Notes: generated by a model from the sequence alone, not told the origin. 64,000 bases of DNA from Sphingomonas sp. 35-24ZXX (GCF_000786215.1 NZ_JROG01000004.1:868001-932000); one strand, 5' to 3'; counted from the first letter of the stretch, positions 36,312-45,726 are shown. A program made the numbers and translations.

Positions 36312-38828
36312 ATGAGCGAGGGTGAAAGCGGCAATATCGCCTATAGCGTGCGGCGGGGTGGCGATGGGGCGTTTGCGTCCATGAGCGGAGCGTGGGAAAA
36401 GCGCTGGGTCCGCTGGGCGGCCTATCTGCTGGGTCTGGCGCTGCTGGGCATGGCATTGATCTGGGTGATCTTCGCGCGCGATCTGCCATCTGCCGAGACT
36501 TTGGTCGATTACGAGCCCGACCTTCCCACCATGGTGCGCGGCGTCGATGGCGAGATCATCAACAGCTATGCCCGCGAACGCCGCGTGCAGTTGCAGTACA
36601 AGGATTATCCGCTTCCGCTGATCCGGGCGTTCCTGTCTGCCGAAGACAAGAATTTCTTCTCGCACAACGGCCTCGATTACCCTGGGCTTGCCTCTGCGGT
36701 GTTCGACTATGTGACCAAGATCGGCTCGGGCCGCCGCGCGCGCGGGGGATCGACGATCACCCAGCAGGTCGCCAAGAACCTGCTGCTGGGCGATGAATAT
36801 TCGATCACGCGCAAGATCAAGGAAGCGATCCTCGCCTATCGCATCGAGGACGTGCTGACCAAGCAGGAGATCCTCGAGCTCTATTTCAACGAGATCTATC
36901 TTGGCCGCAATGCCTATGGCGTGCAGGCCGCAGCCCAGGCCTATTTCGGCAAGGACGTTGCCGAGCTGAAGCTGCACGAGGCGGCGTATCTCGCCATCCT
37001 GCCCAAGGCGCCGTCCAACTATCGCCCCGAAGTGCATATGGAGCGCGCGCTGGAGCGCCGCAACTGGGCGCTGGGCGCAATGCAGTCGAACGGCTGGATC
37101 ACCCGCAACCAGATGCTCGCCGCGCAGGCTGAGCCGCTGGGCGCGATCCCGCGCACCGGCGACAATTTCGACAAGGTCGGCGGCTATTTCGTCGAGGAGG
37201 TCCGCCGCCAGCTGGTCGAGAAGTTCGGCGAGAAGGCCGAGGACGGCAAGAACAGCGTCTATGCAGGCGGCCTGTGGGTGCGCACGTCGCTCAACCCGGC
37301 GATGCAGCGCGCCACGACCGAGGCGCTGCGCGATGCGCTGCTGCGCTATGACCGCGGCAGCGGCTGGAGCGGCCCGCTCAACACAATCGAGATGGACGAT
37401 CAATGGGCCTCGCGCCTGGCATCGACCTATATCGACATCGACTATGAAAACTGGCGCGTGGCGGTGGTGATCGACAAGGCAGCCAGCGCCGCCGAAATCG
37501 GCTTTGCCAATGGCGACAAGGGCGTTCTGCCGCGCTCGACCGCGACCATGCCGCGCAAGCGAGTCGGCGGCACGGCTTACGATTCGATGAAGCCGGGCGA
37601 CATCATCGCGGTCGCGCCGATGTCGGGCGACACCTATGCGCTGCGCAATGTGCCCGAGATTTCGGGCGGCATGGTGGTGCAGAACCCGCGCTCGGGGCGG
37701 GTCTATGCAATGCAGGGCGGGTTCGATTCGCAGATCAGCCCGTTCAACCGCGCCACCCAGGCCGATCGCCAGCCGGGCTCGACGATCAAGCCGTTCGTTT
37801 ATGCGACCGCGCTCGACAACGGCATGACGCCCGCGACGCAGATCGTCGATGGCACTTTCTGCGTCTACCAGTCGGCGAGCCTCGGCAGCAAATGCTTCCG
37901 CAACTTTGGCGGCTCGCGGGGTGCGGGCCCGCAGACGATGCGCTGGGGACTCGAACAGTCGCGTAACCTGATGACGGTGCGCGCGGCCAACGATGCGGGC
38001 ATGACCAATGTCGTCAAGACCATCAAGGCGGTCGGCATCGGCGACTACAAGCCGTATCTCTCGATCGCGCTTGGCGCTGGCGACACCACGGTGATGAAGA
38101 TCACCAACGCCTATTCGATGCTGGTCAACCATGGCCGCGAGCTCAAGCCGACGCTGATCGACTATGTCCAGGACCGCCGCGGCAAGGTGATCTTCCGCTC
38201 TGATCCGCGCACCTGCGAAGGGTGCAACATGGCCAAGTGGGACGGCAAGCCGATGCCGCGGTTCACCCCGCGCGGGCGCCAGATCCTGGATCCGATCACT
38301 TCGTATCAGGTCGTGCACATGCTCGAAGGCGTGATCACCCGCGGGACCGCGACCAACCTGGCCGATCTCAAGCGTCCGATGTTCGGCAAGACCGGGACGT
38401 CGAGCGGACCCACCAATGTGTGGTTCGTCGGCGGTACGCCCGACATGGTCGCCGGCATCTACCTCGGCTTTGACCAGCCGCGCAGCATGGGCGGCTATGC
38501 CCAGGGCGGACGACTGGCCGCACCGGTGTTCAAGCAGTTCGCCAAGGAAATCCTGCCCTCGATGCCGATCACCGAATTCCGCGCGCCCGCCGGCACGCGT
38601 CTGGTGCGGATTGACCGCCGCTCGGGCCGCCGCGTCTATGGCGCATGGCCCGGGGACGAGGCCAAGGCCGCAGTAATCTGGGAGGCGTTCAAGCCCGAAA
38701 CCGAACCGCGCCGCACCATCCGTCAGGAAGAAATGGCCGCTGCCAAGGCGGTGCAGAAGCGGGTCGGACCTGCCGCGCGCGCCAAGAGCGACAGCGAATT
38801 CCTGCAGCAGCAGGGCGGCATCTACTGA
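36312..38828 (+). CDS. mrcA: Penicillin-binding protein 1A
   Basis: This class A PBP of 838 residues polymerises and crosslinks peptidoglycan. After a cytoplasmic tail and one transmembrane helix (AYLLGLALLGMALIWVIFAR), the glycosyltransferase domain shows AEDKNFFSHNGLDYPG with its catalytic Glu and RARGGSTITQQVAKNLLL. It continues with KIKEAILAYRIEDVLTKQEI. An OB-like insert precedes the transpeptidase domain, where the active-site motifs are QPGSTIKPF (SxxK), SRN in EQSRNLMT and KTGTSSG. The C-terminus is basic. It probably shares a transcript with amiC. Confidence 0.96.
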   Translation: MSEGESGNIAYSVRRGGDGAFASMSGAWEKRWVRWAAYLLGLALLGMALIWVIFARDLPSAETLVDYEPDLPTMVRGVDGEIINSYARERRVQLQYKDYPLPLIRAFLSAEDKNFFSHNGLDYPGLASAVFDYVTKIGSGRRARGGSTITQQVAKNLLLGDEYSITRKIKEAILAYRIEDVLTKQEILELYFNEIYLGRNAYGVQAAAQAYFGKDVAELKLHEAAYLAILPKAPSNYRPEVHMERALERRNWALGAMQSNGWITRNQMLAAQAEPLGAIPRTGDNFDKVGGYFVEEVRRQLVEKFGEKAEDGKNSVYAGGLWVRTSLNPAMQRATTEALRDALLRYDRGSGWSGPLNTIEMDDQWASRLASTYIDIDYENWRVAVVIDKAASAAEIGFANGDKGVLPRSTATMPRKRVGGTAYDSMKPGDIIAVAPMSGDTYALRNVPEISGGMVVQNPRSGRVYAMQGGFDSQISPFNRATQADRQPGSTIKPFVYATALDNGMTPATQIVDGTFCVYQSASLGSKCFRNFGGSRGAGPQTMRWGLEQSRNLMTVRAANDAGMTNVVKTIKAVGIGDYKPYLSIALGAGDTTVMKITNAYSMLVNHGRELKPTLIDYVQDRRGKVIFRSDPRTCEGCNMAKWDGKPMPRFTPRGRQILDPITSYQVVHMLEGVITRGTATNLADLKRPMFGKTGTSSGPTNVWFVGGTPDMVAGIYLGFDQPRSMGGYAQGGRLAAPVFKQFAKEILPSMPITEFRAPAGTRLVRIDRRSGRRVYGAWPGDEAKAAVIWEAFKPETEPRRTIRQEEMAAAKAVQKRVGPAARAKSDSEFLQQQGGIY

Positions 38829-38924
38829 TCAGCATTGGGCAGGGGGCCGGGCAGGTGTCGCTCGGCCGTCACTCTACCAATTCCATTGATAAATCGGGCT
38901 GCCGGGCGTAAGGGCGAGCAGAAC

Positions 38925-39368
38925 ATGCTCAGCCAGAAAGTCCGATACACCATTCGTGCCCTGCAGCACCTGGCCGACCGTTACGGCGAGGGGCTGGTGC
39001 ATCTGGACGAGATCGCCGAAGCGCAGAACATCCCGCCCAAGTTCCTGACCGTGATCCTGTCGGAAATGGCGCGCGCGGGATTGGTCCATTCGCAGCGCGG
39101 CAAGGATGGCGGGTACCAGCTCGGCTTGCCGCCGATCGACATCCGCTACGGCGATATCGTTCGCATCACCAGCGGCTCGCTGGCCCTGGTGCCGTGCGCC
39201 AGCCGCTATGCCTATGAAAAGTGCAAGAATTGCCTGGCGGAAGACGAATGCCGCCTGCGCGCCCTGATGCTCAAGGTGCGCGACGAAACGGCGGTGGTGC
39301 TGGACCAGATCACACTCGCCGATCCGATCGAGCCGGCCGCTGTGTTCGAACAGCCCGCCAACGGCTGA
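38925..39368 (+). CDS. Rrf2-family transcriptional regulator
   Basis: This 147-residue regulator has the Rrf2 winged-helix N-terminus (MLSQKVRYTIRALQHLADRY) with the recognition segment IAEAQNIPPKFLTVILSEMA and wing RGKDGGYQLGLPP. Four cysteines at about 91, 100, 103 and 109 (CASRYAYEKCKNCLAEDEC) could bind an Fe-S cluster or act as a thiol sensor, as in IscR, NsrR or RsrR-type members. ATG at 38925 gives the family start. Candidate targets include the sulfur-linked genes beginning 1.3 kb downstream, but this is only a positional inference. Confidence 0.9.
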   Translation: MLSQKVRYTIRALQHLADRYGEGLVHLDEIAEAQNIPPKFLTVILSEMARAGLVHSQRGKDGGYQLGLPPIDIRYGDIVRITSGSLALVPCASRYAYEKCKNCLAEDECRLRALMLKVRDETAVVLDQITLADPIEPAAVFEQPANG

Positions 39369-39385
39369 CGATTGAGCCGCCGGGT

Positions 39386-40387
39386 TCAGGCGGCGAACAC
39401 CACCTGCCATGCAGTACCCCGGCGCTGTCCGGCCAGAGCCTTGACCTCGCCGCCGAGCTGCGCCGCCAGCGAATGCACAATGCGCGTGCCCAGTCCCTTG
39501 CTCGCCGTGTCGCTGATCGTCTCGGGCATGCCGCGGCCATTGTCGCTGACGGTCAGCGACAGCCGATGGGGATCGAGCTGCTCGAGCTTGAGCGCAATCG
39601 TGCCGCCGTCTTCGGCAAACGCATGCTTCAGGCTGTTGGTGACCAGCTCCGTCACCAGCAGCGACAAGGTGGTGAGCCGTGCGATATCCAGGCGGACCGC
39701 CGGCATATCCACCATGCACACGATGTTGCGCGCACCGGTCGCCTGCAGCAGGTCCGAGCAGATTTCCTGGAAATAATCGGCCACCGGCAGATCGACCGAG
39801 GCGGGGTCGTACAGCCGGCGGTGGATGCGCGACATCGTCTCGATCCGGCTTTGCGCCTCGTCGAGTGCGCTGCTGGCCGATGCCGGATCGGCGGTGATGT
39901 TGCGCTTCTGCAGCTGCAGCAGAGCGGCAACAAAAGTCATGTTGTTGGCGACGCGATGCTGCAGTTCCTGGAACATCGTGCGCTGCTGGTCATAGAGATC
40001 TTCCATCAGCTGCTTCTTCGCCAGCAGCCGGTCGGCGGCGCGATGCATGAAGTGGATCAGCGCGATGTCGACGGTGACGATGAACACGTAGAAGCCGATC
40101 GCAATCAGGCTCGATGCGTGCAGCGCAAAGCTGTCAAACGGGGGGATGAAGAAATACAGCGAAGCCAGGCCGGACAGGATCGCGCACACCACGCCCGGCC
40201 ACAGACCCGCCAGAAAGGTCGTCAGGATGACGGCAGGAAAGAAGGTCAGATAGGGGAACCCCGGTGGCAAGGTGCCCTGCAATTCGAAACGCAGAAACAG
40301 CGCGAGCGCAAACGAGAAGAGCGCCAGGCCGTAGCCCAGCCATTTGTCCCGTCGGAACACCGTCCCTGCACTCAACAATCGATCCAT
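39386..40387 (-). CDS. Sensor histidine kinase, HisKA_2 type with DUF4118 sensor
   Basis: This 333-residue kinase has four predicted membrane segments in the first 115 residues (LGYGLALFSFALALFLRFEL, TFFPAVILTTFLAGLWPGVV and others), like the KdpD-type DUF4118 module. A HisKA_2 phospho-acceptor region has His144 in FQELQHRVANNMTFVAALLQ. The HATPase shows LVTELVTNSLKHAF, DNGRGMPE and GLGTRIVHSLAAQLGG. HisKA_2 kinases in alphaproteobacteria often feed the PhyR general stress pathway, but no PhyR or EcfG gene is present here. It is convergent with the Rrf2 gene. Confidence 0.9.
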   Translation of the reverse strand: MDRLLSAGTVFRRDKWLGYGLALFSFALALFLRFELQGTLPPGFPYLTFFPAVILTTFLAGLWPGVVCAILSGLASLYFFIPPFDSFALHASSLIAIGFYVFIVTVDIALIHFMHRAADRLLAKKQLMEDLYDQQRTMFQELQHRVANNMTFVAALLQLQKRNITADPASASSALDEAQSRIETMSRIHRRLYDPASVDLPVADYFQEICSDLLQATGARNIVCMVDMPAVRLDIARLTTLSLLVTELVTNSLKHAFAEDGGTIALKLEQLDPHRLSLTVSDNGRGMPETISDTASKGLGTRIVHSLAAQLGGEVKALAGQRRGTAWQVVFAA

Positions 40388-40687
40388 GTCATTCTCGTCG
40401 GGCAGGAAACAGGCTGAGGGGGTAACAATGCGACGATGCCCCGTATCGCCTGACCGCTTTCTAAAAGCCCTTGCTCGCGGCGGCAAGGGCAAGCCGCATC
40501 TGCGGCCATTTGCGAGACCTTTTCGGCCACGCAAGGCAGCTTGTCGCTGACCAGCATCGCAATGACGTGCTTTGCCCGGGGGCCAAGAAAAACTATCTTG
40601 CCAACTAAAAAGGTAGAGATTAGCTTTCGAATTGCGGGCCATGCTGCATGCAGCCGGTCCGCACCAGATTTCACAGGAGTTTAGCCG
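40388..40687. other. Intergenic region ahead of the YezD gene
   Basis: This 300-bp gap lies between the divergent HisKA_2 kinase and the YezD-family gene. It contains no credible gene and no riboswitch that I recognise. A short imperfect dyad (CTATCTT at 40593, AAGGTAG at 40610) in an AT-richer patch shortly before the YezD start could be part of an operator or promoter. TCACAGGAG at 40672 is the probable ribosome-binding site for the YezD gene. Confidence 0.4.
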
Positions 40688-40855
40688 ATGCCTCCTTCAA
40701 AGCCTGCCAGCAGCGAACCCGCGCCGCCGACAACCATTCCGCTTTCCACGATCTCCGAGGCCATTGCCAAGCTGCGCTTCGGGGCGGTGGTGCTCACCGT
40801 GCACGACGGCAGGCTGGTGCAGATGGATGTCACCGAACGCCAGCGATTTTCCTGA
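40688..40855 (+). CDS. YezD family protein (DUF2292)
   Basis: This 55-residue protein has the compact DUF2292 pattern: TISEAIAKLRFGAVVLTVHD followed by GRLVQMDVTERQRFS. Its Pro/Ser-rich N-terminus (MPPSKPASSEPAPPTT) is not conserved. The family is commonly found beside sulfate or sulfonate assimilation genes, but its biochemical role is not known to me. ACAGGAG precedes the ATG. The next gene, a TonB-dependent receptor, follows after about 130 bp and a TSUP permease comes after that. Confidence 0.82.
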   Translation: MPPSKPASSEPAPPTTIPLSTISEAIAKLRFGAVVLTVHDGRLVQMDVTERQRFS

Positions 40856-40984
40856 TCTTCAAATCCCTCGACTGCCGGGACCGGGACACCGGACCGGCTT
40901 TTTTGAGCGTTCCTTCATGCACCAGACCATACAGCGTGCCGACCGGACAGCCGGAAGCACTTCCTTTCCCGGGGGTTCTTCCAA

Positions 40985-43474
40985 ATGTCCATTTCCGTTT
41001 CCGCGCATGCCTTGGCGGCCGCTCTGGCTGTCGCGCTGGCCTTTACTTCGCCCGCACAGGCTCAGGATGGCGCTGCGTCTGATGAGGACCGGCCTGTGGC
41101 AGCGCAAGCCGCGCCATCCGGTGACAATGTGATCATCGTTTCCGCCCGCCGCCGTGACGAATCGTCGCAGGATGTGCCGATCGCGCTTTCCGTGGTCGAT
41201 GTGGCAACACTCGACAACACCGGCAGCTTCAACGTCAGCCGGCTGACCCAGCTGCAACCGACCTTGCAATTCTATTCGTCCAATCCGCGGAACTCGGCGA
41301 TCAATATCCGCGGGCTCGGCGCGCCGTTCGGCCTCACCAATGACGGCATCGAACAGGGCGTGGGGATCTATATCGACGATGTCTTCGTCGGCCGCGTTGC
41401 CGTGGCGACGCTCGATTTCCTCGATATCGCGCAGGTCGAAACGCTGCGCGGGCCGCAGGGCACGCTTTACGGCAAGAACACCACCGCCGGCGCGATCAAC
41501 ATAACCTCCAAGGAACCGAGCTTCGATTTCGAGGGCCGGGCCGAGGTGACGGCGGGGAACCTCGAATTCCGTCAGGCCAAGGCATCGGTTTCCGGGCCAC
41601 TATCGGACACTGTCGCCGTGCGGTTCGGGGTCGCGACCACCGACCGGCGCGGCACGATCTTCAACGTCGCCACCGGCACGAACGTCAACGAACTCAACAA
41701 TCTTGGACTTCGCGGATCGCTGCTGTGGAAGCCGAGCGATGCGATCAAGGTCACGCTGGCTGGCGATTACAACCGCCAGAACCCTGAATGCTGCGCGCAG
41801 ATCTATGCCCGCTACGGCAGCACCCAGCGCCCGGCCAACCGCCAGTTCCCCGCACTCTCGGCGGCGTTCGGCTATTCCCCGCCCAGCCTCGACGCCTTTG
41901 ACCGGGTCACCGATGTCGATGCAGAGCTTGCTGCCAGGAGCATTCTGGGCGGCGCATCGCTCAAGGTGGAATGGGATGTCGGCCCCGGCACGCTGACCTC
42001 TGTCAGTGCCTGGCGCTTCTGGGACTGGACCCCGTCGAACGACCGCGACTTTACCGGCCTTCCGATCACGCCCAAGGTCAACAACCCCTCGCAGCAGGAG
42101 CAGTTCACGCAGGAGGTGCGCTATGCTGGCAAACTGGGGGATCGCGTGGATTTCGTGGCGGGGGTCTTCGGTTTCTATCAGACCATCGATACGCAGGGCA
42201 TCCAGGAGCAGGGGCCTGCCGCCAGCCGCTGGCTGCTTGCGCCGACCAGCCCACTCGCCAGCAACCCGGCGGTGCTGAACGGCCTGGTCGCCAACAACAC
42301 CATCGGTTTCAAGAACACCAGCGTTGCGGCTTTCGGGCAGGCCAGCTGGAAGGTCACCGATGCCCTGACCATCCAGCCCGGCATTCGCATCAACTACGAC
42401 AGGAAAACCGGATCGTACGATTCGGTGGTGACCGGCACCGCATCGAACGGCACGCGCCAACTTGTGATCTTCAGCGGGCCGTTCGCCAACGATCCGTGGA
42501 TCGCCGCGCAGCGCGGGGTGCTGGCCCCGCAGTTCTTCGAGCCCGCGTTCAGCGACTGGAACCTGTCGTACGACCTGACGTTGGCCTATCAGATCGCGCC
42601 GGATATCCGCAGCTACGCGACCTATGCCAAGACCTTCAAGACAGGCGGCATCAACCTGTCGGGCGTGCCCAATGATGCCGCGGGCAATCCGCTGCTCGCG
42701 GCAGGCTCCGTGAAGCCCGAGAAGGTCGACCATTTCGAGGTGGGACTGAAGACCCAGTTCTGGGACCGCCGCGCAACGCTCAACCTGGCCGGCTTCTGGA
42801 CCGAGATCCGCGACTATCAGGCGACGGTGAACAACGGCCAGCTGGGCGTGCTGCGCGGCTATCTTGCCAATGCGGGGAAGGTCAGGGTCCGCGGGATCGA
42901 AGCGGATGTCAGCGTTCGGCCCTCGGAACGGTTCAATGCCTATGTCAGCAGTGCCTATACCGACCATGAATATGTCCGCTTCGTCGATGCGCCGTGCCCG
43001 CCGGAACTGGCCGGAGGCACAACGGTGACCGGAACGCAGGTCCCTGGAGCCCCCGGCGTTCCAGGCGCGCTGAGCCCGGCGAACTGCGACATTTCGGGTC
43101 AGTGGTTGCCCGGCATTTCGAACTGGGCATTTTCCTATGGCTTCGAGTATAACGAACCGGTGGCGATCTTCGGGCTCGACGGGTTTGCCTATGTCGGGTT
43201 CGACGGCAACTACCGATCGAAATTCTCGTCCAACCCCTCGCGCTCGATCTATACCGACATCGATGGCTATGCGCTCAGCAACTTCCGGCTGGGCTATCGC
43301 ACCGATGATGGGCTCAACGTCTTCGCCTGGGTGCGCAACGCCTTTGATATCGACTATTTCGAACAGCTGGCCGCCAACACCGGTGGCAACACCGGCCTGA
43401 TTGCCGGACAACCCGGCGACCCGCGTACCTTCGGCCTGACCCTTGCCTCCAGTTTCTGTCCCCTCCTGCCTTGA
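40985..43474 (+). CDS. TonB-dependent outer-membrane receptor
   Basis: This 829-residue protein has a signal peptide (HALAAALAVALAFTSPAQAQ), a TonB-box-like NVIIVSARR, and a plug domain (about 60-170). The plug carries AINIRGLGAPFG, GVGIYIDDVFVGR and VETLRGPQGTLYGKNTTAGA. A 22-strand barrel follows. It takes up an unknown ligand using TonB energy. The usual C-terminal strand ending in Phe (TFGLTLASSF) is followed by five extra residues CPLLP, which is unusual. It is preceded by a YezD gene and followed 12 bp later by a TSUP permease, suggesting uptake of a sulfur-containing compound. Confidence 0.93.
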   Translation: MSISVSAHALAAALAVALAFTSPAQAQDGAASDEDRPVAAQAAPSGDNVIIVSARRRDESSQDVPIALSVVDVATLDNTGSFNVSRLTQLQPTLQFYSSNPRNSAINIRGLGAPFGLTNDGIEQGVGIYIDDVFVGRVAVATLDFLDIAQVETLRGPQGTLYGKNTTAGAINITSKEPSFDFEGRAEVTAGNLEFRQAKASVSGPLSDTVAVRFGVATTDRRGTIFNVATGTNVNELNNLGLRGSLLWKPSDAIKVTLAGDYNRQNPECCAQIYARYGSTQRPANRQFPALSAAFGYSPPSLDAFDRVTDVDAELAARSILGGASLKVEWDVGPGTLTSVSAWRFWDWTPSNDRDFTGLPITPKVNNPSQQEQFTQEVRYAGKLGDRVDFVAGVFGFYQTIDTQGIQEQGPAASRWLLAPTSPLASNPAVLNGLVANNTIGFKNTSVAAFGQASWKVTDALTIQPGIRINYDRKTGSYDSVVTGTASNGTRQLVIFSGPFANDPWIAAQRGVLAPQFFEPAFSDWNLSYDLTLAYQIAPDIRSYATYAKTFKTGGINLSGVPNDAAGNPLLAAGSVKPEKVDHFEVGLKTQFWDRRATLNLAGFWTEIRDYQATVNNGQLGVLRGYLANAGKVRVRGIEADVSVRPSERFNAYVSSAYTDHEYVRFVDAPCPPELAGGTTVTGTQVPGAPGVPGALSPANCDISGQWLPGISNWAFSYGFEYNEPVAIFGLDGFAYVGFDGNYRSKFSSNPSRSIYTDIDGYALSNFRLGYRTDDGLNVFAWVRNAFDIDYFEQLAANTGGNTGLIAGQPGDPRTFGLTLASSFCPLLP

Positions 43475-43486
43475 AAGGGACCGCAC

Positions 43487-44257
43487 GTGCCGGACCTTGG
43501 AATTCTGAATCTAGCCGATATCTGGCCCTATATTCTGGTCGGTTTCGCTGCCCAGATGGTCGACGGCGCACTCGGCATGGCCTTTGGCGTCATATCGAGC
43601 ACGCTGCTGGTCTCGGTACTGGGCGTGCCGCCTGCGCAGGCTTCTGCCGGGGTCCATCTGGCCGAGGTGTTCACCACCGGCGCGTCGGGCCTCAGCCATG
43701 CTTGGCACCGCAACATAGACTGGCCGCTGTTCGCACGGCTGGTGCTGCCGGGCGTCGCAGGCGGGGTGCTGGGCGCCTATGTGCTGGCCAATATAGACGC
43801 CGGGGTCGCGCGCCCGATCGTGATGGTCTATCTCGCGGCCGTGGGACTGGTGCTCTTGTATCGCGCGTGGCGCTTTCCGACGCCACGGTTCGAGGATCCC
43901 CGCATCGTTGCGCCGCTGGGGGCTGCGGGCGGGTTTCTGGATGCCGCAGGCGGCGGCGGCTGGGGACCGGTGGTCACCTCCAATCTGCTGATCCAGGGCA
44001 GCGAACCGCGCAAGACCATCGGCACCGTCAGCGCGTCCGAATTCTTCCTGACCGTGTCGATCTCGCTGACGTTCATCCTCACGCTCGGGTTCGAGGCCTT
44101 TACCCACGCCACCATCGGCCTGCTGGTGGGCGGCGTGGTGGCCGCGCCCTTTGGCGCGGTACTGGCCAAGAACGTCCGGCCGCGCCTGTTGCTGTTCATG
44201 GTCGGCAGCGTGCTGACGATCACCAGCCTGTTCAGCATCTACAAGGCGCTGAGCTGA
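43487..44257 (+). CDS. TSUP-family (TauE/SafE) membrane transporter
   Basis: This 256-residue permease has seven or eight transmembrane helices arranged as two repeats. GFAAQMVDGALGMAFGVISS and ASAGVHLAEVFTTGASGLSH lie in the first half, and LGAAGGFLDAAGGGGWGPVV with SASEFFLTVSISLTFILTL in the second. These are characteristic of TauE/SafE (DUF81) transporters for sulfite, sulfonates or related organic anions. The start is a GTG with GAAAGGGA ahead of it, 12 bp after the receptor gene, so both are very likely co-transcribed. Confidence 0.9.
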   Translation: MPDLGILNLADIWPYILVGFAAQMVDGALGMAFGVISSTLLVSVLGVPPAQASAGVHLAEVFTTGASGLSHAWHRNIDWPLFARLVLPGVAGGVLGAYVLANIDAGVARPIVMVYLAAVGLVLLYRAWRFPTPRFEDPRIVAPLGAAGGFLDAAGGGGWGPVVTSNLLIQGSEPRKTIGTVSASEFFLTVSISLTFILTLGFEAFTHATIGLLVGGVVAAPFGAVLAKNVRPRLLLFMVGSVLTITSLFSIYKALS

Positions 44258-44267
44258 CGGGCGAAGG

Positions 44268-45080
44268 TCAGATTTCCTCGCGGACCTGGGCATAGGCGAG
44301 CGCGGCGAAGATCACCGTGCCGCCGATGACATTGCCCACCAATGCCGGGACGATGCCGCCGAACACGGCCGCAACCGGGCTGATCTCGCCGCTCAGCATG
44401 ACGATGAACAGCTCGGTCGATCCGGCAACCACATGCGAAAATCCACCCAGGCCGATCATGTAGGTGACCAGCATGATCATCAGCACCTCGCCGGCGCTCT
44501 CGATTCGCGGCAGCATCCACACCAGCGATGCGATCATGAACCCGGCGGGCATGCCCCACATCAGATGGTCCAGCGGCGCGACCTCCGCATAATGGCGCGA
44601 TACCTCCATCACGCCCTGCATCTGCAGGGGCGGAATGATCCCGGCATACACCATCAGGATCGCCGCCAGCAGGCAACCGGTCATGTTGGCGAGGAAGACG
44701 ATCGACCAGAGCCGGGCGGTCTGCGCCAGCCTGCCTATCGACGGATAGGCAAGCAGCGGCAGGATGGGCGTGACCGTGTTTTCGGTGAACAGCTGCATCC
44801 GGCCCATGATCACGACCAGAAAGCCGACCGAATAGCCAAGGTTGGTGACCGCAAGTGCCCATGCGGTATCCGGCAACAGCGCGGTCAACAGCCCCTTGCA
44901 CAGGATCGACAGGCTGATCGCCAGACCCGCACCGACGCCCGACCACCAGAGCGCTGAAAACGGGCGGGCCAGCTCGTGCCGCCCCGACCGGCTGATGGCG
45001 CGGTAGATCAGGGCGGTGGTGACATCCGCGAGCTCGTCCAGCGCAGGCTCCTGCGCTTTGCTTCTGCGACCTCTTGCCAT
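44268..45080 (-). CDS. Formate/nitrite transporter family protein
   Basis: This 270-residue FNT-family channel has about six helices: WWSGVGAGLAISLSILCKGL, AVTNLGYSVGFLVVIMGRMQ, IVFLANMTGCLLAAILMVYA, MPAGFMIASLVWMLPRI, MLVTYMIGLGGFSHVVAGS and IVPALVGNVIGGTVIFAALA. The QLFTENTVTPILPLL segment and the GGFSHVVAGS broken helix are FNT landmarks. Substrate could be formate, nitrite, hydrosulfide or acetate. ATG at 45080 gives a short charged cytoplasmic N-terminus; upstream extension is spurious. It converges with the TSUP gene across 10 bp. Confidence 0.88.
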   Translation of the reverse strand: MARGRRSKAQEPALDELADVTTALIYRAISRSGRHELARPFSALWWSGVGAGLAISLSILCKGLLTALLPDTAWALAVTNLGYSVGFLVVIMGRMQLFTENTVTPILPLLAYPSIGRLAQTARLWSIVFLANMTGCLLAAILMVYAGIIPPLQMQGVMEVSRHYAEVAPLDHLMWGMPAGFMIASLVWMLPRIESAGEVLMIMLVTYMIGLGGFSHVVAGSTELFIVMLSGEISPVAAVFGGIVPALVGNVIGGTVIFAALAYAQVREEI

Positions 45081-45168
45081 TGTCTGCCCCCCGTTGAATG
45101 CACTGGTGGGGGAAACGCGCGCCTGCGAGGATTGTTGCGCAGGGCCTGTGGCAGGCCGTGGCGGATGA

Positions 45169-45726
45169 TCAGAAGCTGACCTTGGGCGCTGCACCGACCG
45201 TGGCGCGCTCATCGCCGCCCAGCTCCCAGAAACCCTGCGGCTTGAAGCCCAAAGCGCCAGCGAACAGCACGGCCGGGAAGGATTCGATGCCGGTATTGTA
45301 ATCCGCGCTGGCAGCATTGTAGGCGCGCCGTGCCGCCGCCAGCTTGTCCTCGATATCGGCAAGCTCGTGCTGCAGCGTCTGGAAATTGGTGTTGGCCTTG
45401 AGGTCGGGATAGGCCTCTGCCAGCGCGAACAGGTTCTTGAGCGCGCCGCCCAGCGCCATCTCTGCCCCCTGCGCCTCGCCGGGGCCGCGCGCTGCCAGCG
45501 CATTGCCGCGGGCGGCGATCACCGCTTCGAGCGCGCTCTTTTCGTGCGCAGCATAGCCCTGCACGGTGCTCACCAGATTGGGAATCAGGTCGTGCCGCTG
45601 GCGCAGCCCGGCATCGATATCCGCCCAGCCCTGGCGGCAGTTGGCGCGCAGCGCGACCAGCCGGTTGTAGATCAGGATCACCGCCAGCAGAACGACGATG
45701 ACGACAACAAGTATGATCCATTCCAT
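45169..45726 (-). CDS. lemA: LemA family protein
   Basis: This 185-residue LemA protein starts with a transmembrane helix (WIILVVVIVVLLAVILIYNR). It continues with the family signature LRANCRQGWADIDAGLRQRH, LIPNLVSTVQGYAAHEKSAL, and ANTNFQTLQHELADIEDKLA with ARRAYNAASADYNTGIESFP. LemA proteins are helical-bundle membrane proteins of undefined role, often linked to a DUF3137 or TPM-domain partner. The divergent DUF3137 gene starts only 53 bp away, so the two share a promoter region. Confidence 0.93.
   Translation of the reverse strand: MEWIILVVVIVVLLAVILIYNRLVALRANCRQGWADIDAGLRQRHDLIPNLVSTVQGYAAHEKSALEAVIAARGNALAARGPGEAQGAEMALGGALKNLFALAEAYPDLKANTNFQTLQHELADIEDKLAAARRAYNAASADYNTGIESFPAVLFAGALGFKPQGFWELGGDERATVGAAPKVSF

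Noticed and set aside
36177-38318. 713-codon minus-strand open frame over mrcA
   Set aside because: It is antisense to PBP1A with all catalytic motifs intact on the plus strand; the composition is shadow-like with no family pattern.
40388-40687. SAM or other sulfur-related riboswitch ahead of the YezD gene
   Set aside because: No conserved core of a known riboswitch class could be recognised in the leader.
41600-43486. 628-codon minus-strand open frame over the TonB-dependent receptor
   Set aside because: It is antisense to a complete receptor gene, with no recognisable domain.
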